From Citromicrobium sp. JLT1363 (GTDB taxonomy: Bacteria; Pseudomonadota; Alphaproteobacteria; Sphingomonadales; Sphingomonadaceae), in assembly GCF_000186705.1 (NCBI RefSeq), contig NZ_AEUE01000004.1, positions 434,001-498,000 on the forward strand: a DNA stretch of 64,000 nucleotides, written 5' to 3'. Of the stretch, positions 45,078-53,107 are shown piece by piece. Below the pieces are notes generated by a model. It made no database searches. It was not told where the DNA came from and saw only the letters and a list, made by a program, of their open reading frames with translations. The position numbers and the translations under genes were made by a program. How positions within the stretch are numbered: the first letter of the stretch is position 1; each line of letters begins with the position of its first letter.

Positions 45078-46301
45078 CTACGCCGCCTGCCGCAGCTCCA
45101 GTTCCAGCCGGTCCCAGATCTCGGCCAGCGCGTCGACCAGTTCGCGCATCATGTCCTCTGTATGCGCGGGGCCGGGGGTGAAGCGCAGGCGCTCGGTGCC
45201 GCGGGGCACTGTCGGGAAATTGATCGGCTGGACGTAGACGCCGTATTCGGCGAGCAGGATGTCGCTGATCCGCTTCGCTTTTACCGGGTCGCCGACCATC
45301 AGGGGCACGATGTGGGTGGTGGAATCCATCACCGGCAGCCCGGCATCGCGCATGATCTGCTTGAGCAGAGCGGCGGCCGCCTGCTGCGCGTCGCGTTCCT
45401 CGCTGCTGGACTTGAGGTGCCGCACCGAGGCGAGCACGCCTGCGACCAGCACCGGCGAGAGCGAGGTGGTGAAGATGAAGCCGGGGGCGTAGCTGCGGAT
45501 GCAATCCACGATCCGCTTGTCCGCCGCGATATAGCCTCCCATCACGCCGAAGGCCTTGCCCATCGTGCCTTCGAGGATGTCGATCCGGTGCGCCGCCTCG
45601 TCGCGTTCCGAAATACCGCCGCCGCGCGCGCCGTACATGCCGACCGCGTGGACCTCGTCGCAATAGGTCAGCGCGTTGTACTTCTCGGCCAGGTCGCAGA
45701 TCGCGTGCAGCGGGGCGACGTCGCCATCCATCGAATAGACGCTTTCGAAGGCGATAACCTTGGGCGTGTCGGGGTCTTCGGCGGCAAGCAGTTCCTCGAG
45801 ATGGTCGAGGTCGTTGTGCCTGAACACGCGCTTGGCGCAGCCCGAGTTGCGGATGCCGGCAATCATGCTGGCGTGGTTGAGCTCGTCGGAGAAGATCACG
45901 CAGCCCGGCAGCAGCTTCGCCAGGGTGGAGAGCGTTGCGTCGTTCGATACGTAGCCACTGGTGAAGATCAGCGCGGCTTCCTTGCCGTGCAGGTCCGCCA
46001 GCTCTGCCTCAAGCTCGATATGGTAGTGCGTGTTGCCACCGATATTGCGCGTGCCGCCCGAACCCGCGCCGACATCGTGCAGCGCCTCTTCCATCGCCTC
46101 GGTCACCTTGGGGTGCTGGCCCATCGCGAGATAGTCGTTGGAGCACCACACGGTGATCGGCTTCGGGCCGTTGTGGCCATGGAAGCAGCGCGCGTTAGGG
46201 TAGGCACCCTTGTTGCGCAGGATATCGATGAAGACGCGGTACCGGCCTTCCTCGTGCAGGCGATCGATCGCCCGGTCGAATATATGGCTGTAATTGGTCA
46301 C
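45078..46301 (-). CDS. hemA: 5-aminolevulinate synthase
   Basis: PLP enzyme of 407 residues that joins glycine and succinyl-CoA to 5-aminolevulinate, the first step of haem synthesis in alphaproteobacteria. It has [25 protein letters not shown], the PLP aspartate in [12 protein letters not shown], and the catalytic Lys249 in EGTMGKAFG. The GTG at 46301 is the best start; the next upstream codons lack similarity. A Fur-like palindrome 48 bases upstream suggests iron control. Confidence 0.96.
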   Translation of the reverse strand: MTNYSHIFDRAIDRLHEEGRYRVFIDILRNKGAYPNARCFHGHNGPKPITVWCSNDYLAMGQHPKVTEAMEEALHDVGAGSGGTRNIGGNTHYHIELEAELADLHGKEAALIFTSGYVSNDATLSTLAKLLPGCVIFSDELNHASMIAGIRNSGCAKRVFRHNDLDHLEELLAAEDPDTPKVIAFESVYSMDGDVAPLHAICDLAEKYNALTYCDEVHAVGMYGARGGGISERDEAAHRIDILEGTMGKAFGVMGGYIAADKRIVDCIRSYAPGFIFTTSLSPVLVAGVLASVRHLKSSSEERDAQQAAAALLKQIMRDAGLPVMDSTTHIVPLMVGDPVKAKRISDILLAEYGVYVQPINFPTVPRGTERLRFTPGPAHTEDMMRELVDALAEIWDRLELELRQAA

Positions 46302-46348
46302 AGTGCGAGCCCGTTTAAGCTGCAAAAACGGCAGATTCCAGCGCGATC

Positions 46349-46367
46349 TTTGCGAGTGATTCGCAAA
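46349..46367. promoter_or_regulatory. Fur/Irr-like palindrome upstream of hemA
   Basis: TTTGCGA-GTGAT-TCGCAAA is a perfect 7-5-7 inverted repeat of 19 bases between hemA and murI. It resembles alphaproteobacterial Fur sites of the form TGCRAAT-x-ATTYGCA. It lies 48 bases before the hemA start, a position suited to repression or activation by an iron regulator. Part of it recurs upstream of the siderophore receptor (19627-19638). Confidence 0.55.
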
Positions 46368-46386
46368 GGTGCCGGATATTTTGCAA

Positions 46387-47178
46387 TCAGAATTGCGTAA
46401 CGCGCATGAGTCCATGGCGTTCGAGCATAGGGGCGAGGGCGGCCAGGCCTTGTCCATCGCCCGTCGCCACCGCGAAATCGCTGGTTTCGCGCACAAAGTC
46501 CTGCCCTTTGGTCAGCGAGGCGATGCGCCGGGCGATCCCCGCGGCCCCATCGACCAGTCTCACGTCTTCGCCGAACACCGCACGCAATTCTTCGGAGAGC
46601 AGCGGGAAGTGCGTGCAGGCGAGCACCAGCGTGTCGATCCGTTCGCTCCATCGGTCTGCCATAAGCTCGGCAACGGCGTCGGCTACGGCGGCTTGCACCG
46701 CTTCACCGCGCAGCTTCGCTTCCGCCGCCGCGACGAGGCCGGGTGCGGGGTACCTGACGAGCGTCTTGTCCCATGCAAATTCGCGTTCCAGCCGGTCGAC
46801 ATAGGGCTGGCGGATGGTGGCTGCGGTCCCAAGCAGCGCGATGACGCCCGTTGCGGTCAGCGCGGCGGCGGGCTTGATCGCGGGTACCGTGCCGACAATC
46901 GGGATTTCGAGCACGTCGCGCACCATGCCCAGCGCAATGGTGCTGGCGGTGTTGCACGCGATGCAGATGAGGCGCGGCTGATAGCGCTCCGCCATCCGCC
47001 CCAGCAGACCGCAGACCCGCGCGGCAACCTCCGCCTCGCTCTTGGTGCCGTAGGGCAGGCCCGCGAAATCGGCGGCGTAGATCACCGGCGCTTGCGGCAT
47101 TGCTTTGCGAACTTCGGCGAGGATCGTCAGCCCGCCGACGCCGGAATCGAAGATCAGGATGGGGGCGGCGGGATTCAT
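46387..47178 (-). CDS. murI: Glutamate racemase
   Basis: Cofactor-independent racemase of 263 residues that makes D-glutamate for peptidoglycan. The two catalytic cysteines are present: Cys75 in IACNTAS and Cys188 in [20 protein letters not shown] and [11 protein letters not shown] are the standard N-terminal motifs. It is on the same strand as hemA, 85 bases upstream of it. Confidence 0.96.
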   Translation of the reverse strand: MNPAAPILIFDSGVGGLTILAEVRKAMPQAPVIYAADFAGLPYGTKSEAEVAARVCGLLGRMAERYQPRLICIACNTASTIALGMVRDVLEIPIVGTVPAIKPAAALTATGVIALLGTAATIRQPYVDRLEREFAWDKTLVRYPAPGLVAAAEAKLRGEAVQAAVADAVAELMADRWSERIDTLVLACTHFPLLSEELRAVFGEDVRLVDGAAGIARRIASLTKGQDFVRETSDFAVATGDGQGLAALAPMLERHGLMRVTQF

Positions 47179-47211
47179 GCCCGGGCGGCATGGCCCCGCG
47201 CGCCCCTCCGG

Positions 47212-48009
47212 TCAATTCTCCGAAGGGTGCTGGATCTTCAGCACGCTGGTCCGCTCGATGCCGAGTTCGGCAAGGCTGGCGCGGCTCCAGCTGTGGTACT
47301 CGCGGAAGGAGATGCGCCCGTCGCCGTCGGTATCGGCCTCATCGTAAAACGCGGCGAGCTGTTTGGGATCGTCAGCCGCGCCGAGGACTACGGTGCCTTT
47401 GAGATCTTCGGCGAGTTTTTCGCCGGGAGCGCGATCCTGGAAAACCATCGCTTGCTCCGTGCCGCCGATTTCCGTTCCCGTGCCGCTATCTCGATCCTCG
47501 AAAGTCAGCGTGACGAAGGGCGATTCGGGCGCCTCCAGAAAACCACTGGCGTTCCTGTCGAGCTCATCGAAAATCCGCTCCAGATCGCCGTCCAGTTCGA
47601 TCTCGCGAGTCTGGTCCGCAACTTGGGTAGCTTCGGAAGAGGGTGACGCCGGGGCGAGGGCGACGGCGAGAACGAGCGTAAGCAACATGGCAATACCTCC
47701 AAGGGCAATGGTCGGAAGTTGCCAGGCTTTGTGCGGAACGGCCGGCGGAGGAAGGTCCGGCGGACCGGTTACGGGCCGGTCGTACCCCTCGGCCTGAGCA
47801 AGAACCCGCGCCGCTTCGAGCGATGTCGCCACGTCCAGCTTGGCACGTGCCATCTTCAGCCGTTTCTCGACCGCGTGATGTGAAATGCCGAGCTCGAGCG
47901 CGATTTCCTTCGCGGTCTTGTGCTCGAGCCACAGTCGCAGGCACTCGCGCTCCTTCGCGGTCAGCCGCGCGATTGCCGCGTCCAGAGCATCGGTTTGCCG
48001 CCCGTCCAT
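47212..48009 (-). CDS. LuxR-type HTH protein with membrane segment and EF-hands
   Basis: Protein of 265 residues with an unusual layout. Residues 14-66 form a LuxR/sigma-4-like HTH (LTAKERECLRLWLEHKTAKEIALELGISHHAVEKRLKMA). A single transmembrane helix follows at about 98-120. The remainder contains EF-hand loops, one degenerate (DRNASGFLEAPE, 151-162) and one good (DTDGDGRISFRE, 227-238). The topology would put the HTH in the cytoplasm and the calcium site in the periplasm, suggesting a one-component sensor of Ca2+ or another periplasmic signal. I infer this; no tested relative is known to me. ATG 48009 is chosen over a 28-residue extension. Confidence 0.85.
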   Translation of the reverse strand: MDGRQTDALDAAIARLTAKERECLRLWLEHKTAKEIALELGISHHAVEKRLKMARAKLDVATSLEAARVLAQAEGYDRPVTGPPDLPPPAVPHKAWQLPTIALGGIAMLLTLVLAVALAPASPSSEATQVADQTREIELDGDLERIFDELDRNASGFLEAPESPFVTLTFEDRDSGTGTEIGGTEQAMVFQDRAPGEKLAEDLKGTVVLGAADDPKQLAAFYDEADTDGDGRISFREYHSWSRASLAELGIERTSVLKIQHPSEN

Positions 48010-48134
48010 GCGATCGAGGCTTACCCGCAGCGTCGCGGCGCGCAAGGTACGGTCTGCTGGTACTCCCACCAATCCGGGCGCAATTGGCCACACGAGACTT
48101 CGACATGCGGCCTGACCGGGCTATGGGAGCAGGC

Positions 48135-48746
48135 ATGGACACGTTACTCGCCGCGCTGATCGGCTACCTCCTCGGCTCGATTCCCTTCGGCTACCTGCTC
48201 ACCCGCGCGGCGGGGCTGGGCGATGTGCGCGCGCAGGGCAGCGGCAATATCGGCGCCACGAATGTTCTGCGCACCGGCAGCAAGAAGCTGGCGGCGGCGA
48301 CCCTGCTGCTCGACCTCGTAAAAGGTCTCGCGCCGGTGCTGATCGCGCGCGCGCTGTTCGACCAGCCCGATACGATGCCCGCTGCGGCCCTCGGGCCCGT
48401 GCCTGCCGCCGCGCTGTTCGCGGTGATCGGGCACTGCTTCCCGGTCTGGCTGAAGTTCAAGGGCGGCAAGGGTGTGGCGACCAATGCGGGTGTATGCTTC
48501 GGGCTCGCCTGGCCGCTGGGCCTCACCTACGCGATCGTCTGGCTGGGTGTGCTCGGCGGGGTGCGGATCAGCTCGCTCGCCGGGATGGCCGCGGTCGTGT
48601 GCGCCGCCATTGCCGCCGCCGTCCTCCAATACGAGGCCCTCGTCCCGGTCCTCGCGCTGATCGCGGCGCTGGTCCTGTGGCTCCACCGCGCGAATATCGG
48701 GCGGCTGGTGAAGGGCGAGGAACCCAGGGTCGGCGCCAGGAAATGA
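48135..48746 (+). CDS. plsY: Acyl-phosphate:glycerol-3-phosphate acyltransferase
   Basis: Inner-membrane acyltransferase of 203 residues that adds the first fatty acid to glycerol 3-phosphate in phospholipid synthesis. The three PlsY motifs are GSIPFGYLLTR, GSGNIGATNVLRTG and FKGGKGVATNAG, within about six helices. The stop overlaps the dprA start. An ATG at 48123 is an alternative start. Confidence 0.96.
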   Translation: MDTLLAALIGYLLGSIPFGYLLTRAAGLGDVRAQGSGNIGATNVLRTGSKKLAAATLLLDLVKGLAPVLIARALFDQPDTMPAAALGPVPAAALFAVIGHCFPVWLKFKGGKGVATNAGVCFGLAWPLGLTYAIVWLGVLGGVRISSLAGMAAVVCAAIAAAVLQYEALVPVLALIAALVLWLHRANIGRLVKGEEPRVGARK

Positions 48747-49840
48747 GCGCGCTGTCGCAGGCAGAAGCGTTTGCGCGCATCCGCCTGCTGCGCAGCCCCC
48801 GGATCGGCCCGGTCAGTTTCGCGCAGCTGCTCGCCCGCTATGGCAGCGGGGAGGCGGCGGTCGAGGCTCTGCCGGGGATCGCGAAGAAGGGGGGCGGGCA
48901 CTATACGCTCGCGAAGCAGGACGCCGTCCGAAGCGAGATCGACGCGGTGAAGCGCCACGGCGCGCGATACCTGTTCCACGACCAGCCGGATTATCCGCAA
49001 GCGCTCGCCCAAAGCGACGGCGCGCCGCCGATCATCACCTACAAGGGCGATCTGTCGCTGGCGAGCAAGCCGGTGGTCGCGATGGTCGGCGCGCGCAACG
49101 CCAGCGCGGCGGCGGTGAAGCTGGCGCGCGAATTTGCATCGGCACTGTCCGCAGAAGGCTTCGTCGTGGTCTCCGGGCTCGCGCGCGGGATCGACGGGGC
49201 GGCGCACGAGGGCGCTTTCCCACGCACCATCGGCGTGATCGCGAGCGGGATCGAGATCGCCTATCCGCCGCAGCACGCCGACCTGCAGGAGCGGATTGCG
49301 AGCGAAGGCCTGCTGATCGCCGAACAGCCTCCGGGCACGGAGCCGCGCGGCAGCCACTTCCCCAGCCGCAACCGGATCATCGCCGGGCTGGCGCTGGGAA
49401 CGCTGGTGGTGGAGGCGGCGGTGAAATCCGGCAGCCTGATCACCGCGCGGCTGGCGGGCGAATACGGGCGCGAGGTGATGGCGATCCCCGGCAGCCCGCT
49501 CGACGCGCGCAGCCACGGCTGCAACCACCTGATCCGCGAAGGCGCGGTGCTGGTGCAGGAGCCTTCGGACGTGGTCGAACTGCTCAGCAGTTTCGACGGC
49601 TCGCCGCGCAGCACCTTCCACGAACCGTCAGGCGCGTACGAAGCCGTGCCCGATGATATGGCGCAGGTGGAGCCTGCCGATATCGCAAGTCTGCTCACCA
49701 GCGCGCCGGTCTCGGTCGACGAGCTCATCCGCCAGTCGGGGACGAGCGCAGCGGCGGTGCAACTGGCGCTGCTGGAGCTGGAGATCGCCGGGCGGCTAGA
49801 TCGGCATGCCGGGGGCAAGGTATCGCTGGCCGGTGGGTGA
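48743..49840 (+). CDS. dprA: DNA processing protein DprA
   Basis: Protein of 365 residues that loads RecA on single-stranded DNA during transformation. The Rossmann-fold domain holds VVAMVGARNASAAAVKLAREF, VVSGLARGIDGAAHEGA, GSHFPSRNRIIAGL and GSLITARLAGEYGREVMAIPGSPLD. The C-terminal region (about 300-360) is a winged-helix DprA domain. ATG 48743 overlaps the plsY stop. plsY-dprA-topA is a common alphaproteobacterial order, interrupted here by three genes. Confidence 0.95.
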   Translation: MSALSQAEAFARIRLLRSPRIGPVSFAQLLARYGSGEAAVEALPGIAKKGGGHYTLAKQDAVRSEIDAVKRHGARYLFHDQPDYPQALAQSDGAPPIITYKGDLSLASKPVVAMVGARNASAAAVKLAREFASALSAEGFVVVSGLARGIDGAAHEGAFPRTIGVIASGIEIAYPPQHADLQERIASEGLLIAEQPPGTEPRGSHFPSRNRIIAGLALGTLVVEAAVKSGSLITARLAGEYGREVMAIPGSPLDARSHGCNHLIREGAVLVQEPSDVVELLSSFDGSPRSTFHEPSGAYEAVPDDMAQVEPADIASLLTSAPVSVDELIRQSGTSAAAVQLALLELEIAGRLDRHAGGKVSLAGG

Positions 49841-49914
49841 CAGACCGCTCATTGCCGGTTCAGGAGTTTGGGTGACATTCAGGTTTTGCTCCAGGGATGA
49901 TGAGGGGAAAATCG

Positions 49915-51474
49915 ATGCGCAGATCTGTGGGCCTTCTTTGCGGTATTGCCATGCTGGCTCCAGCTCCGTTCGGCGCACCGGCGCTCGCGCGGGAAGCCCC
50001 CGCCGCGACGGGTGCGAGCGCGAGGGAGGGCTACTGCCGCACGCCCGCTCCGTTGCCCGACCTCGGGACCGAGCCTGTGCCCGAGCAGCGGCCCGGCCCG
50101 CTCACTTCGGCAGAAGGGTCGGCCGGGAGGGCGAAGGAGGTCGCGCCAGGCTCCAGCCCGCCGCCTCCGTCGGCACCGCCGCCTCCGCCTCCGTCTCCGC
50201 CTCCGCCTCCGCCTCCGCCGCCTCCTTCCCTCTCCTCGGAAGCCGAAGCGGGAAGCATCGTGGTCACCGGGTCGGCTGCACGAGCGGTGACGGTTTCGGA
50301 CTCCGATGGCGGCGAAAGCGCCGAATCCTCGGCCCCCATGCCGCCGGGGCCACGCCTTCCCCGTCCGCAGAGCGGATTGCTGACGGCGGGCGAGCATGAC
50401 GATCTTCTCAACCCCGAACTTTACGCCGCCTATGTCGCGCGCTCGAACGTGGGGCAGGGCGGAGCGCAGGTGCCCGTGCTCGACACCGCGCGGCTGTTCA
50501 CCGTGGAGGTGCGCGACCGGGCGGGTCGGGCGATGCCGTTCGAGACGGTCGAGCTGCGCTGCGCAGACGGCAATTCGATCGAACTCGACACCGTCGCCGA
50601 TGGCAGCGTGGTGTTCTTCCCCGAACTCGACCGCCTGAGCGACAGGGTATGGGTCCGCGCCAGCGGCGGGGAATGGCGTTCCGCGACGATCTCTGGCGCG
50701 CCGGGCGGCCAGACGCTGCGGATTACCGGGAAAAAGCAGGCGCAGGCGGTGAAGAAGCTCGACCTTGCGCTGGTGATCGACGTCACCGGCTCGATGGGTG
50801 ACGAGATCCGGTTCCTCCAGGCGGAGCTCGAAACCATCGTAACCGCGCTGGCCAAGCGCCACCCGCAGCTGGACATACGCGTGGGTTTCACCTTCTACCG
50901 CGATCAAGGCGATGATTTCGTCACGAGAACGGTGGGCTTCACCGGCGACATGGCGGCGGCGCGCCAAACGCTGGCGGCCCAGTCCGCGAATGGCGGCGGG
51001 GATTATCCCGAGGCGATGCAGGAAGCTCTGGTGCGTGCAGCCAATCTGGACTGGCGCGAGGATGCGGTGAAGTCGCTCCTGCTCGTCGCGGATGCGCCGC
51101 CGCATGACGAAGACGTGCCCACCGCCTGGCTTGCGGCCGAGCATCTGCGTGCCAATCGCGTGCATATCGTGCCGGTGGGCGCATCGGGTGTCGCGGACCT
51201 TGCCGAATACGTCATGCGCGCAATGGCGGCGGCTACGCAGTCGCGCTATACCTTCCTCACCGACGACAGCGGCATCGGCAATCCGCACGCACCGCCTGCA
51301 ATCGATTGCTATCTCGTCACCCGGCTCGACCAGTTGCTGCGCCGCGTGATCGACAGCCAGATTTCGGGCCGCCGGATCGAACCGGAAAAGGACGAGGTGA
51401 TCCGCAGCGTCGGACAGTACGACGCGGGCCGCTGTGTCCTGCCCGCGGATTTCGGGCAGGACCGGGAGAGCTAG
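49915..51474 (+). CDS. Exported von Willebrand factor type A domain protein with proline-rich linker
   Basis: Protein of 519 residues. The signal peptide (1-26, ending ALA) is followed by a proline/serine-rich tract (about 82-105) encoded by a CCTCCG-type repeat, then SIVVTGSA (114-121), a string normally at the start of TonB-receptor plugs. A beta-rich domain (about 195-270) precedes the VWA domain, whose metal site reads LVIDVTGSMGDE with Asp289. The VWA domain would bind a protein partner. ATG 49915 has gagggg upstream; ATG 49897 is an alternative start. Function is unknown. Confidence 0.85.
   Translation: MRRSVGLLCGIAMLAPAPFGAPALAREAPAATGASAREGYCRTPAPLPDLGTEPVPEQRPGPLTSAEGSAGRAKEVAPGSSPPPPSAPPPPPPSPPPPPPPPPPSLSSEAEAGSIVVTGSAARAVTVSDSDGGESAESSAPMPPGPRLPRPQSGLLTAGEHDDLLNPELYAAYVARSNVGQGGAQVPVLDTARLFTVEVRDRAGRAMPFETVELRCADGNSIELDTVADGSVVFFPELDRLSDRVWVRASGGEWRSATISGAPGGQTLRITGKKQAQAVKKLDLALVIDVTGSMGDEIRFLQAELETIVTALAKRHPQLDIRVGFTFYRDQGDDFVTRTVGFTGDMAAARQTLAAQSANGGGDYPEAMQEALVRAANLDWREDAVKSLLLVADAPPHDEDVPTAWLAAEHLRANRVHIVPVGASGVADLAEYVMRAMAAATQSRYTFLTDDSGIGNPHAPPAIDCYLVTRLDQLLRRVIDSQISGRRIEPEKDEVIRSVGQYDAGRCVLPADFGQDRES
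50161..50226 (+). repeat. CCTCCG-type hexanucleotide repeat coding a proline tract
   Basis: The stretch is built of imperfect (CCGCCT)/(CCTCCG) units with a few CCG and TCT variants. It encodes Pro with occasional Ser. Because units are multiples of three, gain or loss by slippage would change linker length without a frameshift. Confidence 0.8.
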
Positions 51475-51593
51475 GGGCTGCCCGCCTGCCTGCCCCGATT
51501 GGCGAGCCGGTCCGCCGGTCGGTCTAGGTGAGCCTTTCCTCCGTCCGATCGCCGCGATATGTGCTGGCGCAGGGGATTGGACAGGGGGAATAG

Positions 51594-52340
51594 ATGGAAC
51601 GCGAAGCAGACGTCAGCGGCATACTCGGCCAGACGGTGGAGGTGCTCGGCGCGGCGGGCCGCGCGGTCATTACCTATGTGGTGGTTCTGGGCCTGTTCAA
51701 CGGCGCCGGCGGGCTCTTCGGGCTTGCTTCCGCAGACGATAACTTCTTCTCTGCGCGGTTCACGGACACAATGTGGGAAACCCAGACTTCCAGCGCGCTC
51801 GAGGCGCTGTTCGGCGTCTGCAGCATGGTGCTGTTCGTGATCGCCAGCTATGTGCTGCTGACGCAGATGATGGCGGCGACGGGCCGCCCGATGCGCAATG
51901 GTGCGCGCTTCTGGAGCTTCGTCGGCATGTCGATCCTGGCGATGATCGGCGTGATGATCGGCTTCGTGTTCCTGGTCATTCCCGGCATCATCGTGCTGGT
52001 ACGCTGGTCCGCCGCCAATGGTTTCGTGCTGACGGGGGAGCACGGGATTACCGGAAGCCTGGGCGCGAGCTGGGAGGCGACCGACGGGCATGGTCTGTCG
52101 ATCTTCGGCGCGGGTCTGGTGGTCTGGATCGGGCTGGCTGTGCTCAGCAGCGTCGTCCTGGGCGTTGCTTATGCCGGGGTGGGCGGCGGCGGGGGCTCTT
52201 TCTCGCCCCTGTTGGGGCTCGCAACGGCGATTTCGGGACTTACCGAGGCTTTCGGCAACGCGGTCAGCTTCGCCTTCAGCATCGCGGTGTTCCACCTCGT
52301 GGCACCGGCCGACACGAGCGTGGCGGACGTGTTCGAGTAG
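51594..52340 (+). CDS. Multi-pass membrane protein, first of a tandem pair
   Basis: Unrecognised inner-membrane protein of 248 residues with about six hydrophobic segments. It has VIPGIIVLVRWSAANGFVLTGEHGITGSLGASWEATDGH, in which the PG, RW and SWEAT elements recur in the next gene (LIVPGLYLWARWAPAYGFALAE...SWDATRGH). This resembles the glycerophosphodiester-phosphodiesterase membrane-domain/YciC group. Both proteins end in VFE. Function is unknown. ATG 51594 follows gggggaat. Confidence 0.75.
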   Translation: MEREADVSGILGQTVEVLGAAGRAVITYVVVLGLFNGAGGLFGLASADDNFFSARFTDTMWETQTSSALEALFGVCSMVLFVIASYVLLTQMMAATGRPMRNGARFWSFVGMSILAMIGVMIGFVFLVIPGIIVLVRWSAANGFVLTGEHGITGSLGASWEATDGHGLSIFGAGLVVWIGLAVLSSVVLGVAYAGVGGGGGSFSPLLGLATAISGLTEAFGNAVSFAFSIAVFHLVAPADTSVADVFE

Positions 52341-52352
52341 GTACGGACCGGA

Positions 52353-53015
52353 ATGGACAAGAATATACCCTTTGCCGCGCAATCCGCCGCGATTTTCGGC
52401 GAAGCCTGGCGGCTGATCCTCGCGTCGCCCCTGGCCGTGCTGCTCTATCTCGCGCTGATGATCGGCGGTGCGATGCTGGTCGACACGAACGACTGGGGCG
52501 AAGGGGCGGACTTCGCCATCCTTGCAGTCGATATCGGCGCGACCTTCGCGCTGACCATGATCCTGATCGTCGAAGGGGTGCCGGGCGAGCGCATGGGCAG
52601 CAGAGGGTTCGGCACCTATTTCGGCCTCTCTTTTCTGACGGGCATCGCTATTGGCGCCGGGTTTCTGCTGCTGATCGTGCCGGGCCTGTACCTGTGGGCG
52701 CGCTGGGCGCCCGCCTACGGCTTCGCCCTGGCGGAGGACATGGATGTCTCCACCGCGATGGGCGAAAGCTGGGACGCGACACGCGGGCATGTCGTGCCCA
52801 TCCTGCTTGCCATGCTTGTCCCCGCTGCTGTCAGCATGGCAGGCGCGCTGGCCTTCCTCCTCGTCATCGACGAGTACGCTGCGGTTTCATGGCCGCTGGC
52901 GCTGGGTGGCAACGCGCTTGTCTACCTCGGCAGCGTGCTGAGCACCGCGGTAGGCCTGGCAGTCTTCTCGCTCCTGGCCCGCAGCGGCGGGGCCAAGGCG
53001 GAGGTTTTCGAATAA
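52353..53015 (+). CDS. Multi-pass membrane protein, second of a tandem pair
   Basis: Membrane protein of 220 residues, paralogous to the preceding gene and 12 bases downstream of it. The shared PG..W.RW...GFAL.E..........SW.AT.GH pattern spans about 110-150. Five or six hydrophobic segments are seen. The pair lies between dprA and topA, outside the usual order, and may be an insertion. Function is unknown. Confidence 0.75.
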   Translation: MDKNIPFAAQSAAIFGEAWRLILASPLAVLLYLALMIGGAMLVDTNDWGEGADFAILAVDIGATFALTMILIVEGVPGERMGSRGFGTYFGLSFLTGIAIGAGFLLLIVPGLYLWARWAPAYGFALAEDMDVSTAMGESWDATRGHVVPILLAMLVPAAVSMAGALAFLLVIDEYAAVSWPLALGGNALVYLGSVLSTAVGLAVFSLLARSGGAKAEVFE

Positions 53016-53107
53016 ATCCCGCGATCGGGCGCTTGCCCGCTTGACGAAATGCGTATCCGATTCCCACTCTCGCGCGTACGTACACGTGAAGGAACGCCCC
53101 CACTCTT

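Noticed and set aside
50161-50226. Possible CRISPR-like or tandem repeat array
   Set aside because: The units are six bases and lie inside a coding frame as a proline tract; there are no spacers.
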